Positions 1-10,021 of a stretch of 64,000 nucleotides of DNA are shown in pieces (position 1 is the first letter of the stretch; each line of letters begins with the position of its first letter). Position numbers and translations under genes: made by a program. The notes under the pieces are model-generated. The model did no database searches. It saw nothing but the letters and a program-made list of their open reading frames with translations, and was not told where the DNA came from. This DNA comes from Chrysopilus asiliformis. Its lineage: Eukaryota; Arthropoda; Insecta; Diptera; Rhagionidae. Location of the stretch: the NCBI GenBank assembly GCA_964034945.1, contig OZ035960.1, forward strand, positions 70,745,085 through 70,809,084, written 5' to 3'.

Positions 1-1
1 T

Positions 2-2449
2 CGACCGTTGTACCAATTTACGGTGATGCCGTTTTGATTATGCAATGCGCCGCAGCGAATGTGTCGATTGATGGACAAAGTTATGTCGGTTCTACCCAGC
101 GATCTACGAAGGTTCGTTTCCGTATATCTTGATGACTTACTTATCATCTCACCTGACTTTGAACTCCATTTACGTCTGCTATCGGAAGTTGGCAAGTGTT
201 TGCGTCAAGCGAACCTTACCATTAACTTGAAAAAAGCTTTTTCTGCAAAAAGGAACTAAAGTACCTCGGATTTATCGTTGGAGACGGATGTCTTAAGACC
301 GATGCGTCGAAGGTGGCAGCAGTGGCCGAATTTCCGGTGCCGAAAACGGTAGAACAGTTTCGCCGATTCCTCGGTATGACCGGATGGTACCGGAGATTCG
401 TGCCGAGTTACTCCAGTCTGGCAGCACCTATTACGGATTGCCTGAAGAAAAACATTTCTGGTTTTCAATGGACGGTTGACGCCCAGCTTTCTTTCGAGGA
501 GCTTAAGGAAGCTCTCATCTCTGCACCTGTTCTTGTCACACCTGACTTTTCCAAACCCTTAACGATCTCTTGCGATGCCAGTACCACAGAAGTTGGAGGA
601 GTTTTGAGCCAGGTCGGTGAGGATGGTGAAGAGCGGCCCATCGCGTATGTGTCACAGAAGCTAAATGCGGCACAGCGTAATTATAGTATCACCGAACTTG
701 AGTGTTACGCTGCTGTAATCTGCGTGAAAAGGTTTCGGCCATACGTTGAGGGATTGCCCTTCACCATCGTCACCGATCACGCCAGTCTTAAGTGGCTAAT
801 GGGCCAAAAAGATCTCAGTGGTAGGCTGGCTCGGTGGTCCTTGAAACTTCAGTCGTTCGACTTTAGTATTCAGCACAAGAAAGGAAGTCAAAATATAGTG
901 CCTGATGCCTTGTCGAGGACATATTCGGACGAGATCGCGGTCAGTTCGCTTTGTATTCCACTCGAAGTAGATTTGGATGCCTCCGATTTCCAGTCAGAGG
1001 AGTACAAAACACTCATCCATACAGTCGAGAAAGAGAAGGATGAACTGCCTGATGTGTGTGTCTCGGACGGATATGTCTACAAGCGTACACTTCCTCGTAC
1101 AGGAGATCCGGTGCTGGATGATGAAGCATGGAAGTTGTGGGTACCATCGAGTCTAGCCGAAGCTTTGATCTTGGCGGCTCATGACTCACCTGAGGCAGCA
1201 CACGGCGGTATTGGAAAGACTCTTTATAGACTCCGACAACGCTATTTTTGGCCTGGAATGGTGAGACAGGTTAAGGATTATGTGTTGGGCTGTGAGATCT
1301 GTAAACAGACAAAAGGTCCGAATATAACGCTTAGACCTCCGACGCAAACTCAAGTAAACATTGAACGTCCATGGCAGCTCGTATATGTAGAATTTATGGG
1401 GCCATACCCTAGATCAGCGGATAGTAATACGATGCTGTTTGTTATTTTAGATCACTTCAGTAAATTCGTCTTACTAAAACCGATTAGACGGGCGACGGCT
1501 AAAGCTGCAATTAAAATATTAAAAAACGACGTATTTTTGACTTATGGTGTTCCGGAAAACTTAGTATCTGATAACGGACCACAGTTTGTAGCGAATGAGT
1601 TCAAACAGTTTTTGAAAGTTATAGTGTGAAACATAGAACAACGGCATTGTACTCTCCCCAGGCTAATGCCTCCGAAATAGTCAACCGATCTATTCTTGCG
1701 GCGGTAAGAGCATATATCAACCAAGATCATAAGAAATGGGATATGCACTTACCCGAAATCGCTTGCTCTCTACGAACGTCTATACACTCCGCGACTGGAT
1801 TCACACCGTACAAAATAAACTTCGGTCAAAACATGGTACTTGATGGTAGATCTTACCCTATCCTGAAAAAACTTGGATCGCTCGGTACCGAAGATATAGA
1901 ACTTTCGAGTCCGGATAAACTCAAGCTAATCAGGGATAAGGTCCGTCAGCATTTAGAGGACGCACATAAACGTTATGCTTCCGGCTATAACTTAAGATCG
2001 CGCATTAGAACTTTTACGCCTGGTCAAATACTTTTCCGCAGGAACTTCATCTTAACTCTTTCAGACCCGGTGGTTACATTTGTACACATTAAAGTTTTTC
2101 CCAAATATAATAATTTCATAAGATTATTTCGTATTTGAGACCGGTTGCGAACGTTTGTACCATTACAAGCTATCGAAAACAGTAATAGATCTTGGATTTT
2201 TTTTTCAATATTTTCTTACTCTTTTTTACCCACTTTATCAACACAAATTTTATCACAACCAATTTTTAAAAAAAAAATAATTCAGGTCTGAAAGGGTTAA
2301 GTAATGCAGCTAAGCATTTTAATGCAAAGCTTGCAGAAAAGTTCGTGAAGTGTAAAGTAGTAAAGGTCCTTGGAAATTCTGTTTATCAAGTCGAAGATGT
2401 AAACGGCAAGTTTTCTGGAAAGGTACACGCTAAAGATCTGCGAGTTTAA
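2..2449 (+). pseudogene. pol: Ty3/gypsy pol relic 1: RT C-terminus, RNase H, integrase
   Basis: This is the 3' part of a gypsy-class polyprotein. In order it has the RT palm with YLDD (125-136), an RNase H domain (CDAS, TELE and TDH acidic sites, about 550-800), an HHCC zinc finger (about 1180-1310), the integrase core with SDNG (about 1568-1580) and PQA..E (about 1660-1680), and a C-terminal tail to the stop at 2447-2449. It is dead. There is a TGA at 35-37 in the conserved palm, a frameshift at about 238-240, one missing base in an A run at about 1615, and a MITE at 2056-2296. The first integrase acidic residue is Glu (1390-1392) where the family has Asp. Skipping the MITE and one TTAA keeps the frame open to 2447. 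Gag and protease lie outside the window. The domain calls are read directly; the family assignment is from motif knowledge. Confidence 0.93.
2056..2296. mobile_element. piggyBac-type MITE 1 (241 bp, TTAA target)
   Basis: The element is flanked by TTAA at 2052-2055 and 2297-2300. Its ends are inverted: left ctctttcagacc, right ggtctgaaaggg. It has no coding capacity. It interrupts the gypsy pol tail in frame, and removing 2056-2299 restores continuous coding, so the boundaries are exact. A TTAA duplication with C-rich short TIRs is typical of piggyBac-group MITEs; Kolobok-group elements also use TTAA. Confidence 0.88.
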
Positions 2450-3559
2450 ACGGTTTTGTTGTTTATTTTCATGTTTTTTTTTCACTTTGACCTTTGGGTA
2501 TCTCTAAGAAGGAATCCCGGGGGCTTCACCCCTTAATCATAGGTAGTTGATCCGCTTAAACCTAGCTGCGGTAGGCCATCTCTTTTCGCGACCTGCGTAG
2601 GCAGTTTCAGGTGCTGACAATGATCGCACCTTCTCCCAATTTCTTTACCCTTCCCCCTTATCAGCTAATTGACATTCAAACAGACTGATGGATGGATGAC
2701 CAGAAGCCTGTTTGGATGTCGCATATGGTGCCACATTGTACAGGGGCTCTCGTGTCAGTAGTTGGTAAGGTTGTAAGTCACCATATGTATGTTAAAACCA
2801 AATATTCCTAAATTGGTGGAATATTCTTGGACTTCGTCATCTTTCATTAACCGGATTTGACATTCACCGGATTTGACATTCACCGAATTTGACATTGACT
2901 TGATTTGACATAAACCTGCTGCAAATTTGAAACTTCAGCAAAAATCTCAGTTTCTTTTTTTTCTTGAAACTTCTGCCCGGCTAGTGTTTAGAACATGAGA
3001 CTCAGTTTTCACAGGGTCGTGGTCAAGCCACACGTTGGACTGGAAAACCACGGGTCCGTTTTTTCAGCACCTTCAGTTACCTTGACAGGAAACTGAAGTT
3101 CCTGATGGTGTAGCGAACCGTGATTTCGATGAGCAGCGTGTGAGAAAAAAAGGTTGAAAATCCCTGCCTGAACACGCGCTTCGAAATTTCGACTTAAATA
3201 ACAAAATTCTATAACTGCCCATCAACAAGAAAATTTTTCCTCAACAAAGAAAAATCCTTGTTGGAATAAGGGCTTAAACTTTATCAAGGCTATTGACAAA
3301 ATCTCGAACAAAATTTGTTTTAGCATCACAAAATTCAATAAAAACCTTTCATTGAATTTCGGCTGCACGTGTTTAAAATTCCATATTGATCTATTGTTGC
3401 TACTTGCTGCAAAAATTCAATAGATAATTCATCTATTGAATCCTTGTTGCGCATGCATAACTGTCCGAATTCGATTATCGATCGCTGTTGCTGGAGGATC
3501 GGGAGTTGCTGTTTTACTTTGATTACGTCCAGTTGGACATTTTATTTAAAAATTTTCTT
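2450..3559 (+). other. Non-coding DNA downstream of gypsy relic 1, possibly 3'UTR/LTR
   Basis: No coding segment is recognisable. By position it should hold the gypsy 3' untranslated region and perhaps a degraded LTR, but no second LTR copy is in the window to prove it. A four-copy 16-bp repeat lies at 2851-2914. Confidence 0.4.
2851..2914 (+). repeat. 16-bp tandem repeat, 4 copies
   Basis: Four consecutive 16-mers share gatttgacat. Copies 1 and 2 are identical (ccggatttgacattca); copies 3 and 4 have diverged. Confidence 0.85.
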
Positions 3560-4274
3560 TAAAATTTCGTCGGACGGATATTATTTTTTTGGATAATTTA
3601 GAATTAGTATCTTTTTTTTTGTTTTCGAAAGTGAAAAAAAATCGAATTTTTTTTATCATTAAAAAGAAAAGGAAAAGTGAGGAAAAACACACAGAAACAA
3701 ATCGAAAGGAAAATATTAGATACACAAGAAATACAATAGTTATTTAATTACTAATAAGGAAAAAATTGGTTAAAATGAAGTGCTTTTTTTTAAATATAAT
3801 TGTGTAAAGTTAATTCTATTAAAACAAATTTTTTTACGAAAGACTATTAATTAATCACAAAATATCACAGTTTGGAATTTACAGTTCTTTTTTTTAAATC
3901 AAAGAAACGCTTAACATAAATTGGCAAAACGACCAACAAAATAAATAACAGATAAGGAAAATATATATTAGTGACTAAAAATTTTTTTTAAATAAAAGTT
4001 GAATAAATAACAAGATCGACGAAAAATACATAAAACATAAAACAGCAAAAACATTTTAAAATCCGGCAATATCATTTCATGAAACACGCATACACATCAA
4101 TCAGTTATCATTTTAATTTTATTTATCATTTTCATCAGTCATTTACCAGAAACATTTAATTTTTTTTAAATCAATTTAACGACATTTAAATTCATTTCTA
4201 TATACATTTTTACATACATTAATACTAATTTCACCAAAAGAAAAGAAACGTGAAAAAAAAGTTGAATTAAATAA
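3560..4274. other. AT-rich non-coding repeat, left half of a split element
   Basis: Very AT-rich with long A and T runs and no ORF. It resembles 15956-17300 in its order of words (attttaaaatc.g.ca, tttcat...acacaca, tcatttac). I infer that both are parts or diverged copies of one retroelement UTR separated by the nested insertions at 4275-15951. Confidence 0.4.
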
Positions 4275-4859
4275 AAACATAAAAAAAGCTATAATTGCCA
4301 ATCTGGCAATCATTGGAGACCCGTATGGTGATATTCGTATCAAAATTCGAACAGTTGTACCAAAATTCCAATTTGAAGTCAAACTTTCCAATAAGATTTT
4401 TTAAAATTTATTCCAATCGGATTTTGATGTATAGGAGTTTTATGTAGAATCATATCCTAAATAACTTTTGTTCTTGGACTTTTTTGATAAGATGCACCGT
4501 TTTTGAGATATTCACAAAAAACTTTTTCGTTCGTATGGGGGGTACCCCCCTAATGGTCCATTTTTGCCCATTAACGAACTTAGCCTCGCATTTTACGAAA
4601 AACGGATCTGCGCAAAATTTCAAGTCTGTAGCTCAATCCATGCGCCCACAATCCGCGCCACAGACAGACAGACAGACGGACGGACAGACAGACAGACGGA
4701 CAGACAGACAGACGGACGGACATGCAAAATTCATTTTTTTTTTTATCATTCTAAACACACTGGTGTAATTCATTTTTGTGTGTGATGACGGGATCTTGGC
4801 GTTACAAACGGTAAGGCAAAGTTAATATACCCTTTGGTTTCACCATTCGGGTATAAAAA
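4275..4859 (+). mobile_element. Family T element, full copy 1
   Basis: A non-autonomous repeat of about 585 bp found seven times in the window. The 5' end carries the hairpin ttgccaatctggcaa. The middle has an ACAG/ACGG microsatellite (about 4662-4720). The 3' end carries a tataccc...gggtata hairpin (4826-4855) followed by A residues. It has no TIR and no coding potential. Hairpin ends with no visible target duplication suggest a Helitron-like element, which is inference. Confidence 0.75.
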
Positions 4860-5474
4860 CACAATAAAAACCAAATATCACAAATTTTATCACAGTTCAA
4901 AAATCATCACTGTTCAAAAATTATCACAGTTCAAAAATTATCATAAAATATCACAGACAAAAAAAACGCGATTAAAATTTAGTTGCTTAAGAGGCTATCC
5001 TAGAGAATCGCTGTTTTGAAGCATCTTTCATACACTTGATTGAGAAAAGTATAAAAGATAGCGCAATGGAGTTTCCGCTATTTTGTTATTTAAGTTTAAA
5101 CTAAAATTTGCGTGTTTCACTTTTTTTATTTTCAACCCCATTATTTATAAATTTCATTACAAAGTTAGATAATTTCGTAATTTTTACCATCTTTGGTACA
5201 CTAGATCGTAATATCCGTGCAAGATGGAATAACAAAATGTTCTACAAAAATGGACAGCATAATATTTTTAAAACTTTGCCTGTTTAGAATTTAAAAAAAA
5301 AACTGGGTGAAAACTAAGTAATAGTAGTTTTATTGAAAGTCAAAATGCCACTTTTTTAACTGCCATTTTCATATCAATTTATTTTATGTATGGCGTGAAA
5401 TTCATGCAATAGGTAAAATGTTCATTAATCTATCAATTGATATTAAAAAAAAAATAAAAAAAAAATTTTAAAAA

Positions 5475-5690
5475 AAAAGCTTTTATTAAAAAAGAATGCA
5501 CTAAAAAGAAAAAAATAATTTTCTGGACGTTGTGTATCACAAATATAAAAGCTTTTTAAAAGCGAGATAAATTTTTATTTTATTGTTTTATGCTTTATCT
5601 CGCTTTTTAAAAGCTTTTATATTTGTGATACACAACGTCCAGAAAATTATTTTTTTCTTTTTAGTGCATTCTTTTTTAATAAAAGCTTTT
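5475..5690. repeat. Long perfect palindrome (97-bp arms) of the Helentron
   Basis: Arms 5475-5571 and 5594-5690 are inverted copies with a 22-bp loop. Each arm contains gcactaaaaag/ctttttagtgc. A nearly identical palindrome begins the gene-less copy at 41611-41825. On the gene's strand it lies near the 3' end, where Helitrons carry a terminal hairpin. Confidence 0.93.
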
Positions 5691-6039
5691 TTTTTAAATT
5701 TTATTTTTATTTTTTTTATTTTGTTCTTTTTAGTCTTCGAATATATATCCTTACATTTGAGATGTCCTTACAGGCTTTTTAACTTGAGAATCGTATTCAG
5801 CGACCCCAAAAACACCCTTGAGGAAAAGTATAATGACGTTATCCTTTCAGGTCCGTCTCTTATCCTTACAATGACGAAGTTGGGGAAAATGTTAAATACT
5901 AAATTTTTCAAAAAAAAAGTTGTTTTATCTTTTTAAAAATTTTCTATGTAATAATAATTTTTATATAAAAAAAATTTAAAACCTAATTATACAATGACAA
6001 AAAGCCGCCTACCGATATTTTGTATTTAGCTTGTATGTA

Positions 6040-6973
6040 AAGGGTGGTTAAATTTTAAGGGCCGATGTTGAATGTGAACCACACCTAAACGTCAAGTTTT
6101 TTTCTGCATTTCATTTGACATTTCTCAATTTCAGACTAACTCAATTTGAACCATGGAAAGATACACAATCGAGCAACGCGTTAAAGTTATTCAGGCTTAT
6201 TATGAAAATGGGCGTTCAAATCAAAATGCATATCGTGCCGATGATGCCGCCAGCCCATAAACCGCACCAAACAGTCACTCTTTGTGGGTGCATTGGTTTT
6301 TCGACAATCACTCTTGGATTATCATTCGCCCAAATGCGGCTGTTCTGCTTATTGACGAATCCACTGAGGTGAAAATGTGCCTCATCACTGAAGATGATTT
6401 TCTTCGAAAATTGATCATCCACTGTTGCCATTTCTTGCCACCATTCTGACCATTGACGACGCTTGAAATGGTCAAGAGGCTTTAGTTCTTGAGTCAATTG
6501 CACCTTGTAAGCGTGTAAATGCAAGTCTTTATGCATAATGTTCATCAACGACGAGCGTGGGAGGTGCAATTGTTGGGCACGACGACGAGTTGAGGTGGAC
6601 GGCTCTTCAGCCACACTATCGCGAACAGCAGCAATATTTTCTGCAGTACGAGCTGTACGAGCATGTACTGGTGTTTTCACATCTCCTACAGACCCGGTTT
6701 GCTCAAATTTTTGCACGATTTTTCCGATTGTACGCACATTTGGACGATTAAATTGACCGAAAAAATCACGAAGTGCACGATATGCATTTTGATTTGAACG
6801 CCCATTTTCATAATAAGCCTGAATAACTTTAACGCGTTGCTCGATTGTGTATCTTTCCATGGTTCAAATTGAGTTAGTCTGAAATTGAGAAATGTCAAAT
6901 GTAATACAGAAAAAAACTTGACGTTTAGGTGTGGTTCACATTCAACATCGGCCCTTAAAATTTAACCACCCTT
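6040..6973 (-). mobile_element. Fold-back mariner with 199-bp inverted arms
   Basis: The ends aagggtggttaaa... are inverted and flanked by TA (6038-6039, 6974-6975), as in IS630-Tc1-mariner elements. The inverted arms are unusually long, 6040-6238 and 6775-6973. The left arm is a copy of the transposase 5' end (start codon region and about 30 codons), not a natural 3' end. The element is therefore a rearranged derivative in which the 5' end was copied in inverted orientation over the 3' half. Confidence 0.88.
6239..6860 (-). pseudogene. Truncated mariner transposase, N-terminal two thirds
   Basis: The ATG at 6858-6860 begins MERYTIEQRV. Residues 1-50 and about 91-113 form the paired helix-turn-helix DNA-binding region, and the first catalytic Asp is in the IIFSDEAHF motif (Asp159). 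The frame is open to about residue 206 (VTVWCGLWAGG), then runs into the inverted arm and stops at 6216. The second and third catalytic acidic residues and the C-terminus are absent, so it cannot catalyse transposition. The length is about 210 residues against about 345 for full-length relatives. No internal stops are seen in the retained part, which suggests a fairly recent rearrangement. Confidence 0.9.
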
Positions 6974-7073
6974 TATATTTACATTTGTACAGCGCTTGTC
7001 GTTGTATCCAATTATAACAAGAGCACTATGGGATTCATATTCAGCATTGGGCGAAGTCGTTCAATCCTAAATC

Positions 7074-8729
7074 CTATATGTTTATTGGGCGGTAAAATCT
7101 CATACGCTCCATTTCAGCTAATACATCATTGTTGCAAGGCTTAGTTCCGGTTAACTTGGAGCAGTCCAACTCATCAATTTGCAGACCATTGAGGGATCTA
7201 ACTCTACTAAGTGCTACATATGCCTGACCATCTGCGAAGAGCTTAGAGCCTAAATATACTACACCGTGGTCTATAGTGCTACCTTGCATTTTATGCACTG
7301 TTGAGGCCCAGGACAATATCAGCGGAAGCATTCTTCTTTCTGCAGTACCGTAGCTGTATTTTGCTGGGAATTGTACCGATGTTGGTTGTATTAGGTGGAT
7401 TCCGTCTCTACCAAAATCTACTCTAACTGAGGGGATGTCTGCATCATACAATTGTGCCCTGCGATAGTGCGGCCAGACGATTTCCGTTATATTTCCTATT
7501 GCACCGTTGACCAATCCTTTAGCGACATCGATGTTAGATCTCAGCATCACTTTGGCTCCCACAAATATCTCCAACTCTTTTGGCAAGCCTCCAGTTTTGT
7601 TAATATCAGCTGATAATAGACTGTTTAAGTCCACATTTCCGATGTTTCGTGTTGTATCTCCCAGTTTGTCCTGTGCTATAATTTTAAATATTTCGGTATT
7701 TTGTTCTCTGTAGTGTTGTAGGACTGCTTTGTTATGGTCATCTACTTGTTGATTTGTTGGGTAGATGCGCAGGGCCTTCTCTAATGAAAATTCGCCAGTT
7801 GCTTCATTGTTTACTTTGCCAAGTAACACCGCTAGATGCTCAGAACGAAGTTGTCCAACTCGTAGCGAATTAAGAATATCTGCAAATGTGGTGTCTTTGT
7901 GTTGCCTCATATTCTGCTTTAATTCAATCAATGTGAATAGTCTCCACAAGTTCGTTGCGGGAGCTAATCGAGCTGGTTGGTTGAACACTTGATTTCCTCT
8001 AACTGGCGGTAATTGCAACAAGTCACCAAAGAGGAGCACGTTGGTTCCTCCGAAAAGTTCTTCGCTATTTTTTACTTGTTTCAGACGTGAGTCTATCATG
8101 CATAACATCTCGTAGGGGACCATGGAGATCTCATCTATGAAGAGGAACTCAATGTTTTTCCATTGCATGCGCATCGTTCTGAGGAAGTTACCAGTCAGAT
8201 GTGGCATGTTGACAAGTCTACCATCTTTCTGAACTGGCAACTTTAGCAGACTGTGCAATGTAGTTCCGCCTACTATTCGCGCTGCTACTCCAGTAAGGGC
8301 TCCAACTTTAACCGCTTGCTTTCCATAACATCGGTTGACTTGGTTCTTGAGAACGTTGAACACGAATGTCTTGCCGGTACCTGCTCCACCTGTGATGAAC
8401 AGTCTCTGTCGATGGTAACTTCCGTTGATTTGTTCTTGTATGCTGCGAGTTACATTGATAAATATTTCTCGTTGGCCTAGATTCATCGCTTGTTGTGCGG
8501 TCTGGAATTGTTCATCACTCATTGCCTGATCCGGAAGTTCTTCTTCTAATTCCTGTTCCGTATCAATTGGTAGTACCTGGTCTGCATGTGCCTGGTTAAA
8601 TGCATTCTCCAGTTGCCTATCTCGCTCTCTGAATTGCTCCATGAGCTTACTAATTTCTTTCAGGCGTTCCTCACGTGCAAGAAAGGCTTCTCTTGCTGTG
8701 CCGAAGTCTTCTAGGAGCTCATCTTCTAA
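7074..8729 (-). pseudogene. Helentron polyprotein, PIF1-type helicase part
   Basis: This is the C-terminal part of the Rep-helicase protein, an SF1 (PIF1/RecD-like) 5'-3' DNA helicase used in rolling-circle transposition. Counting from the Met at 8642, Walker A GGAGTGKT is at residues 85-92, Walker B FIDE at 168-171, motif III GDLLQLPPV at 206-214, and the late motifs STVHKMQGSTID and YVALSRVRS near the end. It ends at 7074. The stretch 8643-8729 is in the same frame and codes an acidic/helical linker, so the true start is not 8642. The protein continues from the Rep part and is separated from it only by the TGA at 8730-8732. The helicase itself is intact over more than 500 residues. Confidence 0.94.
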
Positions 8730-10020
8730 TCAATATGGCATGTATTGTACAAGGAGACTATAGTAGTAGTTCTCAGGATCTGCAGAAGCAACAAAGTGTG
8801 GTACTCGTATAACTGCTGGTACATTTCTGATAGTCATTTTTGAATTATCTGTAAGCTGATTTAATTTCCTTCGTTGGTGTTGTTCAGGTTCGGAAGCATC
8901 TTCGTCCTCGTTCTCATATTGTTTGTAGTATGGTCCGAAGAGCATTGCAAACTCAGTCAAGCTCATGTTATGGAAATCATAATCTTCATGTTCCAGTGGA
9001 CGTTTCTCATATCTCTCGAAGATGTTGCTACAGTATCCAGTAGCTCTATTTAACTCATCAAATCTCAGTACTCTGTAACGTTGATCTGGCTTGCGAGTAT
9101 TGAGAAATACAGTTTTTCTTGAGCTATTACGCATATTGATGTGGCTGAGTCTATAGGCGCATTCACAAGCTGAGACTTCTCGTTCCTTTAGTATTCCCAT
9201 ACAGATTTTGAAAAGTTTTTTTGAAAGGTCTGACTCTTCCCGCTGTATGAGACGAATCGCTTGTGCTATGCTGGCGTTAAGTTCAGTAGGCTCTGACTTT
9301 GACATGTATTTGGCGATGTAGAATGCTATAGCCTCGTTCGATCCACATGGTTGGATATCCATATTACCTTTCCATAGCTTCAAGAGTTGTGGGTTGTAGT
9401 TGTTAACCCATCCAGCTTCTTTTCGACGTTTCAACAGGCATATTCGTCCTCCACTTCTTATGAAGTCATCTGATGAATGAGCGACGATTCGGGTCTCAGA
9501 ACATTCTTGACGGGGGAAGCTAAATCTGCAGGTTGATGTCCCAGTCTTGTAACATGTATGTGTATGGTGATGAATCTGGCATTTTTTTACAATCTCCCGT
9601 AATTGTGTATCTTCTGGTGGCATCTCACACGAACACACTTTGTCAAGTTGTTGGATGCCCTCCACAGTGTCAAAGGATCTGTGATCCTTAATCCATGTTA
9701 ACATGTGAAGATGTGGACTACCGCGATTTTGAAATTCTATTCTCCACCAGTAATCCTCCACTTGTCCTCCGAACACTTCATGATTGTTGTGGATAAACTT
9801 AATAAGGGCGTTGACTCTAATCATAAAATGGCGGCTTACAACGACCGGATATTGCTCAATTAGGGATTGCGTAGCTTGCACATCAAGTTCAGCGGGGTCA
9901 TCATGAGGTCTTCCATCAGCTATAAGGAGAGCTTTTCTCATATCCAGCCAGTTGAGATCGTTACAGTTGAAGGTGGTCCATGTAGGTGGACCCAGACATC
10001 TTATTTGTGCTATTAACTCG
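8730..10020 (-). pseudogene. Helentron polyprotein, HUH Rep nuclease part
   Basis: This is the rolling-circle replication initiator domain. Upstream of the Met at 9941 the same frame encodes the conserved RCLGPPTW...DLNW block, so coding begins near 10020. Counting from 9941, a GSPHLHML metal-binding HUH motif lies at about residues 74-81 (His77, His79), a Cys/His-rich segment at about 121-140, and the tyrosine motif FYIAKYMSK has Tyr208 and Tyr212 (about 9306-9320) as candidate nicking tyrosines. The frame ends in TGA at 8730-8732 and in-frame helicase sequence follows directly, so this is a nonsense mutation. It joins the N-terminal part through a frameshift at about 10022-10030. Confidence 0.93.
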
Positions 10021-10021
10021 T

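Noticed and set aside
5583..5936. 117-codon plus-strand frame
   Set aside because: Low-complexity Phe/Ile-rich reading of palindrome arm and T runs.
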